Shown: positions 8,591 through 17,354, counted from the first letter of the stretch. The stretch: DNA of 45,290 nucleotides from Azohydromonas australica DSM 1124 (GCF_000430725.1 NZ_AUMO01000076.1:1-45290), one strand, 5' to 3'. The notes: generated by a model not told the origin, from the sequence alone. Translations and numbers: made by a program.

Positions 8591-9748
8591 TCAGATCACC
8601 TCCAGCTCGGCGTTGAGCGCGCCGGCGCTCTTCATCGCCTGCAGGATCGCCAGCAGGTCCTGCGGGGTGGCGCCAAGCAGGTTCAACGCCTTGACCACGT
8701 CGGCGAGCTTGGTGCCCGCGGGCATCTGCACCAGGTTGCCGCCCTGCTGCGTGATGGAGATGTCGGACTTCTGCGTCACCACCGTCTGGCCCTGGCCGAA
8801 GGCATTGGGCTGGCTGACCTGCGGCGTGGTGTTGATGGTCACGGACAGGCTGCCATGCGCCACTGCGCAGGCGCCCAGCGTCACCGCCTCGTTCATCACC
8901 ACCGAGCCGGTGCGCGCGTTGAGCACCACCTTGGCCGCCGGGCGCGCCAGCTCCAGCTGCAGGTTCTCGATGTCGGCCAGGAAGGCCACGCGCTCGCCGG
9001 CCCCCACCGGCATGCGCACGCGCACCACGCGGCCGTCCAGCGCCATCGCCGTGCCCGTGCCCTTGGCGCGGTTGATGGCCTGGGCCACCTGGCGCGCGGT
9101 GTCGAAGTCAGCGGCGTTGAGCCCCAGGCTCAGCACCTCGCCCTGCTGCAGCGGCGTGGCCACCTCGCGCTCCACCGTGGCGCCCTCGGGGATGCGCCCG
9201 GCGCTGAGGTGGTTGATCTGCACCTTGGAGCCGTTGGCCGAGGCGCCGGCGCCGCCCACCACCAGGTTGCCCTGCGCCAGGGCGTAGATCTGGCCGTCGG
9301 CGCCCTTGAGCGGCGTGGCCACCAGCGTGCCGCCGCGCAGGCTCTTGGAGTTGCCCATCGAGGAGACGTTGACGTCGATGGCCTGCCCCGGCACCGCGAA
9401 GGGCGGCAGCACCGCCGTCACCATCACCGCCGCCACGTTGCGCAGCTGCATGGTGGTACCCGGGGGCACCGTCACGCCCATCTGCTGCAGCATCGCGTTG
9501 AGGCTCTGCGTGGTGAAGGGGGTCTGCGTGGTCTGGTCGCCCGTACCGTCCAGGCCCACCACCAGGCCGTAGCCCGTGAGCTGGTTGTTGCGCACGCCCT
9601 GCACGGCGGCGACTTCCTTGATGCGCACCGCGTGCGCCGGCACGGGCAGCGCCAGCGCCAGCGCCAGTACGCAAAGCAGCGCCCCCAGCGACAGCAGCCG
9701 CGGCAACAGCCGCCGCGGCTCGAAGGGGGACAGCGCCATCTCGTTCAT
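8591..9748 (-). CDS. flgI: FlgI, P-ring protein
   Basis: FlgI builds the periplasmic P ring around the rod. The product of 385 residues has a Sec signal peptide with a long hydrophobic stretch (about residues 18-40, ending ...VPAHA) and then the mature start [31 protein letters not shown], which is diagnostic. Other family blocks are present ([39 protein letters not shown]). An internal ATG three codons later is an equally possible start. It follows flgH by 14 nt. FlgA, its assembly chaperone, is encoded divergently at 15683. Confidence 0.97.
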   Translation of the reverse strand: MNEMALSPFEPRRLLPRLLSLGALLCVLALALALPVPAHAVRIKEVAAVQGVRNNQLTGYGLVVGLDGTGDQTTQTPFTTQSLNAMLQQMGVTVPPGTTMQLRNVAAVMVTAVLPPFAVPGQAIDVNVSSMGNSKSLRGGTLVATPLKGADGQIYALAQGNLVVGGAGASANGSKVQINHLSAGRIPEGATVEREVATPLQQGEVLSLGLNAADFDTARQVAQAINRAKGTGTAMALDGRVVRVRMPVGAGERVAFLADIENLQLELARPAAKVVLNARTGSVVMNEAVTLGACAVAHGSLSVTINTTPQVSQPNAFGQGQTVVTQKSDISITQQGGNLVQMPAGTKLADVVKALNLLGATPQDLLAILQAMKSAGALNAELEVI

Positions 9749-9762
9749 GTCTTGCTCGGAAA

Positions 9763-10464
9763 TCAGAAGGGCAGCACGTTGAGGAAGAAACGGCCCAGCC
9801 AGCCCATGAGCTGCGCGTCGGCCTGCTGCCCGCGGCCACGGTGCTCCACCCGCACGTTGGCGATCCTCGCGCTGGGCACCATGTTGCCCGGCTGGATGGC
9901 GCGCGGGTCCACCTGGCCCGAGAAGCGCAGCACGTCCACGTTGGCGTTGACGCCGATCTGCTTCTCGCCGGCAACGAGCAGGTGCCCGTTGGGCAGCACG
10001 CCCGTGACCATGGCCGTGATGGTTCCGGAGAAGTCGTTGCTGCTGGCCGTGGCGCCGGCGCCGGCGAAGTTGTTGCTGGAGCTTGCGCCCGCACCCAGCC
10101 GGCCCAGCAGCGAGGACGAGCTGTTGAGCAGCGGCAGCTGGCTCACGCTGGCATCGACCTTGCCGCTCTTGTCCACGGAGCTGGTGGACTTCTGGCTGGC
10201 GCTCACGGCCTCGACGATCTGCACCGTGAGCGTGTCGCCGGGCAGCCGCGCGCGGTGGTCCTCGAACAGCGGCCGGTAGCTCGCGCCCTGGAAGATCGCG
10301 CCGTTGGCGGCGGCCGGCGCAGGCGGCGGCGCAGGCGGCACGGGCGCGGTGTCGGGCATCTCCACACGCGGGGCGCGGTACTCGTTCACCGAGGCGCAGC
10401 CGCCCAGCGCCAGCAACGCGGCCAGCGCGGCGGCGGCCAGGGGCATGGTGCGCGGAAACTTCAT
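9763..10464 (-). CDS. flgH: FlgH, L-ring lipoprotein
   Basis: FlgH forms the L ring in the outer membrane. The 233-residue precursor starts with a lipoprotein signal ([23 protein letters not shown]; lipobox LGGC, so Cys23 would be lipidated). A Pro/Ala-rich linker follows ([19 protein letters not shown]) and then the family core with [52 protein letters not shown] and [14 protein letters not shown]. Length and order match the family. It sits between flgG (25 nt away) and flgI. Confidence 0.97.
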   Translation of the reverse strand: MKFPRTMPLAAAALAALLALGGCASVNEYRAPRVEMPDTAPVPPAPPPAPAAANGAIFQGASYRPLFEDHRARLPGDTLTVQIVEAVSASQKSTSSVDKSGKVDASVSQLPLLNSSSSLLGRLGAGASSSNNFAGAGATASSNDFSGTITAMVTGVLPNGHLLVAGEKQIGVNANVDVLRFSGQVDPRAIQPGNMVPSARIANVRVEHRGRGQQADAQLMGWLGRFFLNVLPF

Positions 10465-10489
10465 GGCACGGAGCGGTTACTGCGATGCT

Positions 10490-11272
10490 TCAGAGCTGCG
10501 TGAGCTTCTGCAACATCTGGTCGGAGGTGCTGACGGCCTTGGAGTTGAGCTCGTAGGCGCGCTGGGTCTGGATCATCGACACCAGCTCCTCCACCACGCT
10601 GACGTTGGAGGTCTCGACGAAGCCCTGCGCCAGCGCGCCCAGGCCATTGGCCTCCGGGTTGCCGGTGGTGGGCGTGCCCGAGGAGGCCGTCTCGACGAAC
10701 AGGTTCTGCCCGCGCGGCTCCAGCCCGGCGGGGTTGATGAACTGTGCCAGCTGCAGCTGGCCCACGCGCGTGGGCGCGGCCTGGCCCGGCATCTGCACCG
10801 AGACCACGCCGTCGCCGCCCACCGTCACGTTGGTGGCCGTGGCCGGCACGACGATGCCGGGCTGCACGGTGTAGCCCGAGCTGGTGACGAGCTGGCCGGT
10901 GCTGTCGAGCTGGAAGGCGCCGTCGCGGGTGTAGGCGGTGGTGCCGTCGGGCATCTGGATCTGGAAGAAGCCCTGTCCCTTGACGGCCAGGTCCAGGTTG
11001 TTGCCCGTCTGCTGCAGGTTGCCCTGCGTGAAATTGCGCGAGGTCGCCACCGGGCGCACGCCCAGGCCGAGCTGCAGCCCCGTGGGCAGCTGCGTCTGCT
11101 CGGAGCTGGCGGCGCCGCTCTGGCGCAGGTTCTGGTACATCAGGTCCTCGAACACGGCGTGCGTGCGCTTGTAGCCGTTGGTCGAGACGTTGGCCAGGTT
11201 GTGGGTGATGGTGTCCAGCTTGGTCTGCTGGGCTTCCATGCCGGTCTTGGCGATCCACAGCGAACGGATCAT
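10490..11272 (-). CDS. flgG: FlgG, distal rod protein
   Basis: FlgG makes up the distal rod. It is 260 residues long, the standard length. The start [36 protein letters not shown] and the C-terminal [32 protein letters not shown] are diagnostic. It contains the FlgE/F/G-like domain [38 protein letters not shown] precedes the ATG. The 294-nt gap to flgF upstream carries a palindromic repeat, so flgG may have its own transcription start or processing site, but I see no clear promoter there. Confidence 0.97.
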   Translation of the reverse strand: MIRSLWIAKTGMEAQQTKLDTITHNLANVSTNGYKRTHAVFEDLMYQNLRQSGAASSEQTQLPTGLQLGLGVRPVATSRNFTQGNLQQTGNNLDLAVKGQGFFQIQMPDGTTAYTRDGAFQLDSTGQLVTSSGYTVQPGIVVPATATNVTVGGDGVVSVQMPGQAAPTRVGQLQLAQFINPAGLEPRGQNLFVETASSGTPTTGNPEANGLGALAQGFVETSNVSVVEELVSMIQTQRAYELNSKAVSTSDQMLQKLTQL

Positions 11273-11426
11273 GGGGCGCTTCTCCTCGATGCTGCGGGCG
11301 ATCTTCGCGCGCCCCCGGCCCGGGGCAGCGCGCGAATAACAAGGTGTTTGTCGCCCAGTTATCGGCCGCGCCCGGCGGGGCTTGAGCCGAGGGGGCCGTC
11401 AGCCCTTCGTTGGCATTGAAACGAAA

Positions 11427-11529
11427 CCGTTCGGGCAAGGCTTGTCGAAGCCCCTGCTGTGCCCGCGCGCCAGCGCCTGCCCTTCGACAGGGCCTGTCCT
11501 GCGCTTGCCGAAGGGCTCAGGGCGAACGG
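11427..11529. repeat. REP-like palindromic repeat between flgF and flgG
   Basis: The gap contains two related arms in opposite orientation: CCGTTCGGGCAAGG...CTTGTCGAAG at 11427-11450, and CCCTTCGACAGGG...GAAGGGCTCAGGGCGAACGG at 11480-11529. The second arm resembles the dispersed element (CCCTTCGACAGGCTCAGGGCGAACGG-like) common between genes in Burkholderiales and Pseudomonas genomes. It can fold into a large hairpin in RNA and could limit readthrough or stabilise the upstream message. Copy number in this genome cannot be seen here. Confidence 0.6.
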
Positions 11530-11566
11530 ATCAGGGGACTTACGGAGGCGGCTGAAAGGAACTTGC

Positions 11567-12298
11567 TCAACCCGTGCTGTTGGACAGCAGCTTCTGCGCG
11601 CCCTGCTCCTGGCGCTCGGCGGTCTGAATGAGCTTCATCTGCTGCTCGAACTGCCGCGCCGCGGAGATCATGGCCACCATGGTCTCGATGGGGCTGACGT
11701 TGCTGCCTTCGAGCGCGCCGTCGCGCAGCCGCGCGCCGGGGTTGGCCGGCAGGTCGCCGGCGGCGCCGCGGAACAGTCCATCGCTGCCGCGCAGCAGCGG
11801 CGCGTCGGGCGTGACCAGCTTGAGCCGGCCGGCCCTGGTGGTGCGGCCGTCGGTGCCGGTGGCGCTGAGCGTGCCGTCGGCGGCGATGCTCACGCTGCTG
11901 TTGGGCGGCACGTCGATGGGGCCGCCGTCGCCCAGCACGGGCAGGCCCGCGCGCGTGACGAGCTGGCCCTGCGCGTCCACCTCCAGCGAGCCCGCGCGCG
12001 TGTAGGCCTCGGTGCCGTCCAGCGCCTGCACCGCCAGCCAGGCGCCGCCTTCCATGGCCACGTCCAGGTTGCGCCCGGTGGTCTGGATCGGGCCGGGCTC
12101 GGGGTTGTAGCCTACGGTGGTCTCCAGCGCCGGCACGCGGGTGCTGGCGCCGTCGCCGCGCACCGGCACGGCACGGAACGCCGCCATCTCGGCGCGGAAG
12201 CCGCCGGTGGAGACGTTGGCCAGGTTGTTGGAGAGCACCTCCTGGCGCTGCAGCGCCGCCTTGGCCCCGGTCATCGAGAGATAGATCATGCGGTCCAC
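11567..12298 (-). CDS. flgF: FlgF, proximal rod protein
   Basis: FlgF is a proximal rod component. The 243-residue protein starts MDRMIYLSMTGAKAALQRQEVLSNNLANVSTGGFRAE, the normal FlgF start, from a GTG codon at 12298. GAAGGAAG lies at good spacing upstream and supports this over the ATG three codons later. The C-terminal rod motif SNVSPIETMVAMISAARQFEQQMKLIQTAE is present. It follows flgE by 43 nt. Downstream, a 294-nt gap with a palindromic repeat separates it from flgG. Confidence 0.95.
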   Translation of the reverse strand: MDRMIYLSMTGAKAALQRQEVLSNNLANVSTGGFRAEMAAFRAVPVRGDGASTRVPALETTVGYNPEPGPIQTTGRNLDVAMEGGAWLAVQALDGTEAYTRAGSLEVDAQGQLVTRAGLPVLGDGGPIDVPPNSSVSIAADGTLSATGTDGRTTRAGRLKLVTPDAPLLRGSDGLFRGAAGDLPANPGARLRDGALEGSNVSPIETMVAMISAARQFEQQMKLIQTAERQEQGAQKLLSNSTG

Positions 12299-12341
12299 GG
12301 CGACGCTTCCTTCTTTGGTGGCGTGTCAGTCGCGCTGCGCG

Positions 12342-13961
12342 TCAGCGCAGGTTGATCAGGGTCTGCATGACTTGGTCCTGCGTCTTGATCGTCTGCGCGT
12401 TGGCCTGGTAGGAGCGCTGCGCCGTGATCATGTTGACCAGCTCGCTGGCGATGTCCACGTTGGACTCCTCCAGCGCCTCGGATTGGATCTTGCCCACGAC
12501 GCCGCTGCCCGGCGTGCCGCGCACGGGCTCACCCGAGGCCGGCGTGCCCGCCCACAGGTTGCCCGACAGCGGCTGCAGCCCCTGCGGGTTGACGAACTTG
12601 GCCAGCTCCACCTGACCGGCGGTGAAGCTCTTGCCGTTGCTGTAGAGCGCCAACACCGTGCCGTCCTCCTGGACGTTGATGCTGGTGACGTTGCCCGGGG
12701 CGTAGCCGTCCTGGTAGGGCTTGCTCACCGCGGTGGTCAGGCTGCGCTGGGTGGCCTTGGACAGGTCGAACTGGACCGTCAGCGGCAGGGTCTTGAGGCC
12801 GGCGCCGTTGTCAGTGCCGGGGACGGCAAGCTGGAAAGCCGAGGGCGAGCCCGTGACGGGCTTGGAGCCGTCCGCCTCGAAGGTCAGCTCCATCCGCACG
12901 TTCTTCTTGTCCGCGTCCACCAGCGGCTGGCCGTTGGCGGAGACGAAGACGCTCCAGCTCGTCTGGTTCGTCGCGGGATCGGTGGTGCCCTTCTGGAAGT
13001 AGTAGTTGAGCGTCACTTCCTGGCCCAGCGCATCGTAGGCCGTCTGCGAAGTGGCGTAGTTGTAGGTGCTGGTGTCGGCGGGATCGAAGGCGTTGATGGC
13101 AGCCTGCTTGGCCGTGGCCAGCGCAGTGGCGGCATTGGTGGCCGCGGTGTTCGCCGCCTCTGCGGTCACGACTTTGGTAACAGCAGCAGGAGCGTTGGGG
13201 AAACCTGCCGTGACCAATGCAGCCGACGCGTCATCGTCGGCCTGCTTCGCCGCTGCATAGCCGAGGTCACTCGGGTCAAGGCCCAGCAGGGCGGCTGCAG
13301 TGGCCCTCTTGTCCGCGACGAGGGCCGGCACGACTGCGTCAGCATCAGCGACGTCGGCAGTCACAGTCGCATCAACGGCCTCGTCGGCATTGACCTTGGC
13401 CGTTTGGGCCGCATTCGCGGCGCTCTGTGTGGTCGCCAGCGCCGCGTTCTTGAGCGTGGAGCGCGAGTCCAGGTTCATTTCCAGCTTGATCTCGCTGGTG
13501 GCGCGGGGCGCAACGGTGGCGGTGGGCACGCGCAGTCCCTGCAGGGTGCCGGACATGATCTGGCCGTTGGCGTTGACGCCATAGCCCATCAGGCGCAGCC
13601 CGTCGTTGTTGACGATCTCGCCCGAGTTGTTGACCTTGAACTGGCCGTTGCGGGTGTACATCGTCGGGTTGATGCCGTCGCTGACCTGGAAGAAGCCCTC
13701 GCCGCTGATGGCCAGGTCGGTCGACCGCCCGGTGTCGGTGATGTTGCCCTGCGTGAACTGCTGCGACACGGTGTCGACGCGCACGCCCGCGCCCGCCTGC
13801 ACCGTCCCGCCCTGGCCCAGGGCCGCCGTGTACACGTGCGAGAACTCGGCGCGCGAGGTCTTGGCGCCGAAGGTGTTGGCGTTGGCGATGTTGTTGCCGA
13901 TGACTTCCAGGTTCTTGCTGGAGGCGTTGAGGCCGGAAAGGCCTTGCGGGAAGCTGCTCAT
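12342..13961 (-). CDS. flgE: FlgE, hook protein, with long Ala-rich insert
   Basis: FlgE polymerises into the hook. The N-terminus (SSFPQGLSGLNASSKNLEVIGNNIANANTFGAK), the FlgE/F/G domain (GEGFFQVSDG...YTRNGQFKVNNSGEIVN) and the C-terminus (EESNVDIASELVNMITAQRSYQANAQTIKTQDQVMQTLINLR) are all typical. At 539 residues it is much longer than the E. coli protein (402). The excess is one block, about residues 168-290, between NLDSR and FDPADTSTYNYATS, which are only a few residues apart in common FlgE proteins. The block is rich in Ala, Thr, Val and Asp and should lie in the outer hook domains. AAGGA precedes the ATG. It is followed by flgF and preceded by flgD, as expected. Confidence 0.96.
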   Translation of the reverse strand: MSSFPQGLSGLNASSKNLEVIGNNIANANTFGAKTSRAEFSHVYTAALGQGGTVQAGAGVRVDTVSQQFTQGNITDTGRSTDLAISGEGFFQVSDGINPTMYTRNGQFKVNNSGEIVNNDGLRLMGYGVNANGQIMSGTLQGLRVPTATVAPRATSEIKLEMNLDSRSTLKNAALATTQSAANAAQTAKVNADEAVDATVTADVADADAVVPALVADKRATAAALLGLDPSDLGYAAAKQADDDASAALVTAGFPNAPAAVTKVVTAEAANTAATNAATALATAKQAAINAFDPADTSTYNYATSQTAYDALGQEVTLNYYFQKGTTDPATNQTSWSVFVSANGQPLVDADKKNVRMELTFEADGSKPVTGSPSAFQLAVPGTDNGAGLKTLPLTVQFDLSKATQRSLTTAVSKPYQDGYAPGNVTSINVQEDGTVLALYSNGKSFTAGQVELAKFVNPQGLQPLSGNLWAGTPASGEPVRGTPGSGVVGKIQSEALEESNVDIASELVNMITAQRSYQANAQTIKTQDQVMQTLINLR

Positions 13962-13980
13962 GGCGAGTAGTCCTTGTTCT

Positions 13981-14643
13981 TCAGTTGAAGGCCTTGACGG
14001 CGTCGTAGCTCACGGTGCCGCTGCGGCTGAGTTGCAGCTGCAGCGCCTGGCCGCTGGTGCTGACCGCCTCGACGAGGTCGCTCATCAGCGCCGTGGTGGT
14101 GAGCTTGGTTGCACCGCTGGTGGCGGCGATGCGGAAGGTGCTGCCCGCGGCCTTGTCCGCCGGCTGCGCCCATTCGAAGGCATGGCGGCCCGCGGTCTGC
14201 GCGCCCAGCGGCACCGTGTCCAGCACGTGCCCGGCGCCGTCGAGGATCTCCACCTGCACCTGGTCGGCTGCGTTGGCAAGCTCGAAGCCGCCTTGCAGCT
14301 TGGTGCCCTCGGCGTCGGCGGCGGTGAGGCGGTTGCCCTCCACCACCACGCCGCGCCCCACCAGGCTCGCGCCCTGCAGCGTCTGCATCTGCATGAACTG
14401 CGTGCTCAGCGCGGCGATGGACGCGTTGACCTTCTCCAGGCCCGAGACGGTGTTGATCTGCGCCATCTGGCTGGTGATCTGCGCGTTGTCCATCGGGTTG
14501 AGCGGATCCTGGTTCTGCATCTGCGCCACCAGCAGCGTGAGGAAGCGGTCCTGGCTGCCGGCCTCGCTGCTCTTCTTGGACGAGCTGCTGGCGGTGCTGT
14601 CGGACAGCGCCGCGAAGGGATTGGTGGTGTCGATGGTGCTCAT
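13981..14643 (-). CDS. flgD: FlgD, hook-capping scaffold protein
   Basis: FlgD caps the growing hook and is absent from the finished structure. The product of 220 residues starts MSTIDTTNPFAALSD, has a Ser/Lys-rich stretch and then the conserved SQDRFLTLLVAQMQNQDPLNPMDNAQITSQMAQINTVSGLEKVN (about 28-72). The FlgD Ig-like and tudor-like parts follow. The start is the ATG at 14643, which gives the normal N-terminus; the longer open frame reads back over flgC. It sits 19 nt upstream of flgE and 20 nt after flgC. Confidence 0.96.
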   Translation of the reverse strand: MSTIDTTNPFAALSDSTASSSSKKSSEAGSQDRFLTLLVAQMQNQDPLNPMDNAQITSQMAQINTVSGLEKVNASIAALSTQFMQMQTLQGASLVGRGVVVEGNRLTAADAEGTKLQGGFELANAADQVQVEILDGAGHVLDTVPLGAQTAGRHAFEWAQPADKAAGSTFRIAATSGATKLTTTALMSDLVEAVSTSGQALQLQLSRSGTVSYDAVKAFN

Positions 14644-14663
14644 GCGATGGGACGGGGGGTTGG

Positions 14664-15071
14664 TCAGGACTGGCCCATCTGCAGCGTCTTGAGCAGCAGG
14701 CTCTTGGCGGTGTTCATGACTTCGACGTTGTTCTGGTAGGAGCGCGAGGCCGAGATCATGTTGACCATCTCCTCCACCGGATTGACGTTGCTGAAGGTCA
14801 CGTAGCCCTCGGCGTCGGCCGCCGGGTGCTTGGGGTCGAAGGCGCGGCGCCCGGGCGTGTCGTTCTCGTTGATGGCGCTCACGCGCACGCCGGCGTGGCC
14901 CTGGGCGCCCATGAGCTCGGTCTGGAACACCACCTGGCGCGCCTTGTAGGCCTGCCCGTCGGGGCCGGCCACGGTGTCGGCGTTGGCCAGGTTGGAGGAC
15001 ACTACGTTCAGCCGCTGGCTCTGCGCGCTCACGGCGCTGGCGGCGACGTTCAGGATGTTCAGAAGGCTCAT
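14664..15071 (-). CDS. flgC: FlgC, proximal rod protein
   Basis: FlgC is a proximal rod component of 135 residues, the usual length. The N-terminal MSLLNILNVAASAVSAQSQRLNVVSSNLANADT and the C-terminal NPVEEMVNMISASRSYQNNVEVMNTAKSLLLKTLQMGQ are diagnostic. AAGGAA lies in front of the ATG at 15071. It follows flgB by 43 nt and precedes flgD by 20 nt. Confidence 0.97.
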   Translation of the reverse strand: MSLLNILNVAASAVSAQSQRLNVVSSNLANADTVAGPDGQAYKARQVVFQTELMGAQGHAGVRVSAINENDTPGRRAFDPKHPAADAEGYVTFSNVNPVEEMVNMISASRSYQNNVEVMNTAKSLLLKTLQMGQS

Positions 15072-15114
15072 GCGGCGTTCCTTGCGTCGGTGGATGCGGC
15101 GGCAACGGCACCGC

Positions 15115-15555
15115 TCACTGGCCCTTGATGGCATCGAGCATGGTGCGCACGCTGCCGTTGATGAAGCGCAGCGTCGCCTCGTACTTGACGCTGTTGTCGG
15201 CGAAGGCCGCGCGCTCGCGGTCCATGTCCACGGAGTTGCCGTCCAGGTTGGTCTGCGCGGGCTGTGCGTAGGACAGCCGCGCGGTGCCCACCGTGCGGTC
15301 CAGGCTGGCGGGTGCGGCGTCGAGGTGGCCCGCGGCCGTGGTGGCCAGCCGCGCGACGCCACCCATGGACGTGACCGTGAGGTCGCCGCCCTGGCCGGTG
15401 GCCTCGCGCAGCGCCTGCGCGAAGCTGATGTCGCGCGCCTGGTAGCCCGGGGTGTCGGCGTTGGCGATGTTGCTAGCCAGCATGCGCTGACGCTCCGAGC
15501 GCAGCGTCAAGGCCTCGGACTGGAAGTTCAGGGTTTCGGTGAGGCGGTTGAGCAT
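15115..15555 (-). CDS. flgB: FlgB, proximal rod protein
   Basis: FlgB is the proximal rod component that starts the flg operon. The 146-residue product begins MLNRLTETLNFQSEALTLRSERQRMLASNIANADTPGYQARDI and ends with SVKYEATLRFINGSVRTMLDAIKGQ, both typical. The start chosen is the ATG at 15555; the longer frame would run through the shared control region into flgA. The first gene of a long minus-strand run flgBCDEFGHIJKL, it is transcribed away from flgA. An FlhDC-box-like palindrome lies about 50-95 nt upstream. Confidence 0.96.
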   Translation of the reverse strand: MLNRLTETLNFQSEALTLRSERQRMLASNIANADTPGYQARDISFAQALREATGQGGDLTVTSMGGVARLATTAAGHLDAAPASLDRTVGTARLSYAQPAQTNLDGNSVDMDRERAAFADNSVKYEATLRFINGSVRTMLDAIKGQ

Positions 15556-15605
15556 GGCGGCGCGGGTCTTCCGATGTCTGGCATTGTGGTCAGCCGCGCG
15601 CACGC

Positions 15606-15650
15606 CACCCGTGAAATAAGCGGCATGAACCGGGCGCAATTCCGGCGCAT
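15606..15650. promoter_or_regulatory. Putative FlhD4C2 box between flgB and flgA
   Basis: The left half CACCCGTGAAATAAGCG (15606-15622) and the right half CGCAATTCCGGCGCAT (15635-15650) are arranged as an imperfect palindrome with a 12-base spacer. This resembles the enterobacterial FlhDC site, whose half contains AAATAGCG and whose spacer is 10-12 bases; here one extra A is present (AAATAAGCG). It lies in the 127-base divergent region where class II flagellar promoters are expected, and could serve both directions. It is a pattern match by eye. Confidence 0.45.
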
Positions 15651-15682
15651 GCCCCGCGCCGGTGTGCCCTACAGTGGTCCTC

Positions 15683-16414
15683 GTGAAATGGTTGCACCTC
15701 CACCACCTGCTGGCTCTGGGCTTGGCGTCCGCGGCGTGTGCCGCCTGGGCGCAGTCCAGCGCGCCGGCCGCCGCGACGCCGCTTGATCCGGCGCTGCTGG
15801 CACGGGTGCGCGAGCTGGCACAGCAGGCGGCGCAGGCCGGTGTGGCCGAGCTGCCGGGTGCACGCGTGCAGCTGGAGCTGGGCACGCTCGACGCGCGGCT
15901 GCGCCTGGCGCCCTGCGGGCAGGTGCAGCCCTACGTGCCGCCGGGCCAGCGCATGTGGGGCCGCGCCCGCATCGGGCTGCGCTGCGCGCAAGGCGCGGCG
16001 TGGAACGTGTCGCTGCCCGTAACGGTGAAGGTGTTCGCGCCCGCGCTGGTGCTCACGCAATCGCTGCCTGCGGGCACGGCGCTGGAAGCCGCGCACCTGG
16101 AGCTCAAGGACGTGGACGTGGCCGCGGACCGCAGCCCCGCGCTGATGCAACCGGAACAGGCGCTCGGACGCCCCCTGGCGCAGGCCATGAACGCGGGTGA
16201 CACGCTACTGCGCGCCAGCCTGCGCACGCGCCAGTGGTTTGCCGCCGGTGACACCGTGCGCCTGGTGGCGCAGGGTGCGGGCTACAGCGTCAGCGGCGAG
16301 GCCCAGGCGCTGGGCCACGGCCTGGAAGGCCAGGCCGTGCGGCTGCGCACCGAGAGCGGCCGCATCGTCAGCGCCATGCCCGTGGCGCCGCGCCAGGCGG
16401 AGGTCACGCCATGA
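15683..16414 (+). CDS. flgA: FlgA, P-ring assembly chaperone
   Basis: FlgA is a periplasmic chaperone for P-ring (FlgI) assembly. The product has a Sec signal (MKWLHLHHLLALGLASAACAAWAQ from a GTG start) and a C-terminal SAF/FlgA domain with RIGLRCAQGAAWNVSLPVTVKVFAPALVLTQSLPAGTALEAAHLELKDVDV and LRTRQWFAAGDTVRLVAQGAGYSVSGEAQALGHGLEGQAVRLR. No ATG suits the signal peptide; GTG at 15683 gives a normal positively charged start, and GTG at 15662 is the other choice. It is divergent from flgB and followed by flgM after 157 nt. Confidence 0.93.
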   Translation: MKWLHLHHLLALGLASAACAAWAQSSAPAAATPLDPALLARVRELAQQAAQAGVAELPGARVQLELGTLDARLRLAPCGQVQPYVPPGQRMWGRARIGLRCAQGAAWNVSLPVTVKVFAPALVLTQSLPAGTALEAAHLELKDVDVAADRSPALMQPEQALGRPLAQAMNAGDTLLRASLRTRQWFAAGDTVRLVAQGAGYSVSGEAQALGHGLEGQAVRLRTESGRIVSAMPVAPRQAEVTP

Positions 16415-16496
16415 GCCGCGGGCCGCGCCACTGTGAAAACCATGCATACGCGCCGGTTGCCCGCAAGCGGTTCCCCCCACCATCGGTAGTTCAACC

Positions 16497-16523
16497 TAAA
16501 GTTCTCCAAACCGTGACCGATAC
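16497..16523 (+). promoter_or_regulatory. Sigma-28 (FliA) promoter of flgMN
   Basis: The sequence is TAAAGTTC, an 11-base spacer, then ACCGATAC, very near the known FliA consensus TAAAGTTT-N11-GCCGATAA. It ends 48 bases before the flgM ATG. This fits the usual arrangement in which flgM is also transcribed as a late gene by the sigma factor its product inhibits. Confidence 0.85.
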
Positions 16524-16571
16524 CACGGACATGTTGGTGGGGCCCGCTCAGCCCGCACCTGGAGAACGCTC

Positions 16572-16865
16572 ATGAAAATCGGCCACCCTGACCTTCCGTC
16601 CGCGCGCATCACGGCAACTGGCGAACGCCCCGTCGCGCGCTCGTCGTCCAGCAGCCCGGCCAGCGCCAGCAGCAGCACGCAGGTGGCTCTGTCTTCCACC
16701 GCCTCCGCGCTGCTGGGCGGGGAGGACACCAGCTTCGACGCCGCGAAGGTCGAGCGCATCGCGCAGGCCATCCGCGACGGCAGCTTCCGCATCAATGCCG
16801 GCGCCATCGCCGACAAGCTCATCGACAACGCCCAGGAGATCCTGGTGCGTCCCCCTCAGCACTGA
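16572..16865 (+). CDS. flgM: FlgM, anti-sigma-28 factor
   Basis: FlgM binds FliA and blocks it until the hook is complete, when FlgM is exported. The 97-residue product starts MKIGHPDLPSA, has a Ser-rich disordered N-terminal half (SSSSSPASASSSTQ) and the conserved C-terminal half FDAAKVERIAQAIRDGSFRINAGAIADKLIDNAQEIL (about 54-90), which is the FliA-binding part. Length and charge fit the family. A good sigma-28 promoter lies upstream. flgN follows after 25 nt. Confidence 0.95.
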   Translation: MKIGHPDLPSARITATGERPVARSSSSSPASASSSTQVALSSTASALLGGEDTSFDAAKVERIAQAIRDGSFRINAGAIADKLIDNAQEILVRPPQH

Positions 16866-16890
16866 GAAACAACCTGCTGCAGACCACCTC

Positions 16891-17286
16891 ATGAACACCC
16901 CCCTCGCCGACACCACGTCCACCGCCGTTGAGCTCGAAGGCACGCTGGCTGTGCTGGAGGCGAACCTGCAGGGGTTGAGCGACTCGCTGCGCGAGCGCGA
17001 CGCCGCCGCGATGGAGTGGCAAGCCGAGCAGCTGCACCAGGCACTGGCCACGGCCGTGAACCGTTTCTCGCAAGCCGCGCGCAGCGGCGGCGTGCCGCAG
17101 GCACTGCGGCTGCGCCTGGCGCGCGCGGGCAGCCAAGTGGCCGCGCAGCGCGAAGCGCTGGCACGCGCCACCGCCGCGCTGGACCGCGCCATCGAAGTGC
17201 TGCTGCCCGGCCTCAACGCCGGCCCCGTCTACGGTGCCGGTGGCTTCTCCGACCGGCCCACGCGCAGCGGCATGGTGCGCGCCTGA
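16891..17286 (+). CDS. flgN: FlgN, export chaperone for FlgK and FlgL
   Basis: FlgN keeps the junction proteins FlgK and FlgL soluble for export. The 131-residue product starts MNTPLADTTSTAVELEG and is almost all helix, with the FlgN-type stretch LEANLQGLSDSLRERDAAAMEWQAEQLHQALATAVNRFSQAAR. Conservation in this family is low; the call depends on size, helical make-up and place directly after flgM. The ATG at 16891 is used because upstream codons overlap flgM. A strong hairpin terminator follows. Confidence 0.88.
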   Translation: MNTPLADTTSTAVELEGTLAVLEANLQGLSDSLRERDAAAMEWQAEQLHQALATAVNRFSQAARSGGVPQALRLRLARAGSQVAAQREALARATAALDRAIEVLLPGLNAGPVYGAGGFSDRPTRSGMVRA

Positions 17287-17308
17287 GCTGCGCCTGCAAC
17301 CAGTCTTG

Positions 17309-17338
17309 AACAGGCCCGCGTGAGCGGGCCTGTTCTTT
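17309..17338 (+). terminator. Intrinsic terminator after flgN
   Basis: A perfect 11-bp stem (AACAGGCCCGC with GCGGGCCTGTT), 4-base loop, is followed by TCTTTC. It lies 22 bases after the flgN stop. Because the next gene on the right points towards it, it may stop transcripts from both sides. Confidence 0.85.
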
Positions 17339-17354
17339 CAGCCCTTCACCGGGT

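Noticed and set aside
7868..10279. Long open frame of 803 codons on the plus strand opposite flgJ, flgI and flgH
   Set aside because: It is antisense to three clear flagellar genes; the protein is rich in Arg, Ala, His and Ser as expected of a shadow in high-GC DNA.
12288..13970. Open frame of 560 codons on the plus strand opposite flgE
   Set aside because: It is fully antisense to flgE and has no domain-like sequence or ribosome binding site.
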